From assembly GCA_903970295.1 (NCBI GenBank), contig CAJCHQ010000011.1, positions 1 to 6,730 of the forward strand: 6,730 nucleotides of DNA, given 5' to 3'. Made by a program: the position numbers and the translations under genes. The notes under the pieces were generated by a model. The model was not told where the DNA came from. It saw only the letters and a list, made by a program, of their open reading frames with translations, and did no database searches. Each line of letters starts with the position of its first letter. Within the stretch, counting starts at the first letter, position 1. Origin of the DNA: Bryobacterales bacterium (lineage in GTDB: Bacteria; Cyanobacteriota; Vampirovibrionia; Obscuribacterales; Obscuribacteraceae). Of the stretch, positions 5,297-6,730 are shown in pieces.

Positions 5297-6730
5297 TTAT
5301 TTGCTGTTCCCGTCGCTCTTCTTTACTTTTTTGAGAGCTTCGAGCGCCCGTTGCCGGGCTACCGCATGATCGACCATTGGCAATGGATAAGTTTTACCTA
5401 GGATAATACCGGCTCTTGCCAGCTCTTGTGCAGTGGAGGCGAGAGGATTGTGAATACTTTTCGCGCTTAGATTAGCCAATTCCGGCACCCAGCGCCGGAT
5501 ATAGTTCCCCTCGGGGTCGAATTTATTACTTTGCAACAATGGGTTGAAGATACGGAAATAGGGAGCTGCATCGGCCCCACAGCCGGCCGCCCATTGCCAA
5601 CCCAGCGTATTGCTTGCCAGATCGGCGTCGACCAATGTGTCCCAGAACCATTTCGCGCCCGCTTGCCAGGGCAAAAGCAGGTCTTTAACCAGAAACGAAG
5701 CGACGACCATGCGCACTCGGTTGTGCATCCAACCGGTCGCCCACAACTCACGCATGCCGGCGTCAACCAGGGGATAACCTGTCTTACCGCGATGCCAAGC
5801 TTTGAGCGCCTGGCCGTCCTGGCGGAAAGGAAATTTGGCAAACTGCTCATAGAGCGGCTCTTCGGGTGTTTGAGGAAAGTGATAGAGCAGGTAATAGGCG
5901 AAGTCGCGCCAGCCCAATTCTCTCAAATATACAGAAGCACTGGTGCGAGCCTTGGCACTGTCCATGGTGGCAGCATGTTTCTTGACCGCGTGCCAGATAT
6001 ATTGGGGACTGATTTGGCCAAAATGTAGAAAGGGAGATAATCTCGAAACGCCTGCTTGATCCGGGAAATTTCGCGTAGTCTCGTAATCGGCAAGAACATT
6101 TTTCATTAGTTTCGCGCAATTTTCGTGAGCGCCCGCTTCGGTTGGCCGCCATGCCGCCTCGATACCGCCCGCCCAATCGATTTTCGGCTCAAGCTCAAGT
6201 TGCTCGATTTTCAATGACTGCAATGTATGTTTAAAAGGAGCAATCAGTGAGGGCGCGCGTAATGGCTCGTCGGGCTCGTGAGCTTCCAGGCAGGCGCGCC
6301 AGTACGATGTGAACACGCGGAATGGACGCCCCTCTTTATTGAAAATCCGTTGCGGTTCGCAAAGCAGAGTGGAATTGAAAGTTTCAACTTTCAGTCCGTG
6401 CTTCTCCAATTCTCTCTTCGCGTCATCGTCGCGCTTGCGCGCAGCCGGCTCGTATCGCCTGTTCCAGAGAATCAGTTTGGCACCGCTCTGATCGGCCAAC
6501 CCAAGCAATTGCTCGGCGCTTTTTCCCTCGCGCACGAGCAAATCAAGGTCGTGTTTGGCTAAATCTGTTTTCAATGCATTGAGCGCTTGATGGAGCCACC
6601 ACTTAGTTGCACCACCGGCAGGCCATTTGCCTTCCTCGATGGGACTCCAGATGTAGACGGGAATTACAGGCAAACCTCGCTCCACCGCGAAATTCAAAGC
6701 GGGATTGTCATGGAGACGCAGGTCCTGGCG
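5297..6730 (-). CDS. phr: Cryptochrome/photolyase family protein, probable class I CPD photolyase (N-terminus beyond window)
   Basis: This is a blue-light-driven DNA repair flavoenzyme that splits UV-induced pyrimidine dimers. The reading frame stays open to the right edge, where it reads RQDLRLHDNPALNFAVERG, the conserved photolyase N-terminus, so only about 5-10 residues are missing. The TTG at 6697 is an internal codon, not the start. The 477 visible residues cover the antenna-binding alpha/beta domain (about 1-130) and the all-helical FAD domain, with LSPFLHFGQISP (231-242), ELGWRDFAYYL (271-281), TGYPLVDAGMRELW (317-330), TGWMHNRVRM (332-341) and DADLASNTLGWQWAAG (368-383). APYFRIFNP follows. 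Length and motifs match class I photolyases of about 470-490 residues. Two electron-transfer Trp positions are present (W378 and W355 in visible numbering). The third, distal position appears to be Phe. It is the first gene of the three-gene unit visible here. The antenna chromophore cannot be assigned. Confidence 0.95.
   Translation of the reverse strand, partial: RQDLRLHDNPALNFAVERGLPVIPVYIWSPIEEGKWPAGGATKWWLHQALNALKTDLAKHDLDLLVREGKSAEQLLGLADQSGAKLILWNRRYEPAARKRDDDAKRELEKHGLKVETFNSTLLCEPQRIFNKEGRPFRVFTSYWRACLEAHEPDEPLRAPSLIAPFKHTLQSLKIEQLELEPKIDWAGGIEAAWRPTEAGAHENCAKLMKNVLADYETTRNFPDQAGVSRLSPFLHFGQISPQYIWHAVKKHAATMDSAKARTSASVYLRELGWRDFAYYLLYHFPQTPEEPLYEQFAKFPFRQDGQALKAWHRGKTGYPLVDAGMRELWATGWMHNRVRMVVASFLVKDLLLPWQAGAKWFWDTLVDADLASNTLGWQWAAGCGADAAPYFRIFNPLLQSNKFDPEGNYIRRWVPELANLSAKSIHNPLASTAQELARAGIILGKTYPLPMVDHAVARQRALEALKKVKKSDGNSK

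Noticed and set aside
4921..5334. A 137-codon plus-strand open frame across the VOC gene
   Set aside because: It is antisense to the complete VOC gene, which has metal-ligand motifs and a good ribosome binding site; no independent support exists.
5531..6028. A 165-codon plus-strand open frame inside the photolyase gene
   Set aside because: It is fully antisense to strongly conserved photolyase FAD-domain sequence, shows no recognisable domain, and is best explained as a shadow frame.
6695..6697. TTG as start of the photolyase
   Set aside because: The frame continues upstream to the window edge through RQDLRLHDNPA, the conserved photolyase N-terminal motif, so the true start lies outside the window.

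Overview
This is a compact bacterial chromosomal segment with seven protein genes, all on the minus strand, and one tRNA gene on the plus strand. Every protein gene can be placed in a known family. I see no insertion sequence, phage gene, CRISPR array or integrase. The likely source is a non-photosynthetic relative of the cyanobacteria (Vampirovibrionia/Melainabacteria, perhaps Obscuribacterales). The hints are a membrane-tethered Ser/Thr kinase with an N-terminal CxxC...CPxD zinc-ribbon-like motif, a YbjN-domain protein and a carotenoid-desaturase-like oxidoreductase. This placement is inference from gene style, not proof.

Left block (1-1746, minus): a YbjN-domain protein, then an inositol-monophosphatase/CysQ-type phosphatase, then an RNase D-type 3'-5' exonuclease whose C-terminus runs off the left edge. 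The phosphatase and exonuclease genes overlap by 4 bases (ATGA), so they are probably translationally coupled. Pairing a possible pAp phosphatase with an exoribonuclease is the most suggestive functional link in the window.

Middle (1747-2044): a divergent intergenic region with weak promoter-like boxes, a complete tRNA-Asn(GTT) with encoded CCA, and a stretch of overlapping inverted repeats where the tRNA and kinase transcripts converge.

Centre (2045-3667, minus): a Ser/Thr protein kinase with a C-terminal transmembrane anchor. It probably starts at a TTG with a good ribosome binding site, and a TTGACA-type promoter lies upstream.

Right block (3668-6730, minus): a photolyase whose N-terminus runs off the right edge, then a small VOC/glyoxalase-fold protein, then an FAD-dependent phytoene-desaturase-like amine oxidoreductase. 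The first two are 10 bases apart and the last two overlap by 4 bases, so this is an operon, possibly linked to light or oxidative damage.

I do not see a wholly new system. The points worth a second look are the CysQ-RNase D coupling, the photolyase operon with a Phe at the distal tryptophan position, and the sensorless tail-anchored kinase.
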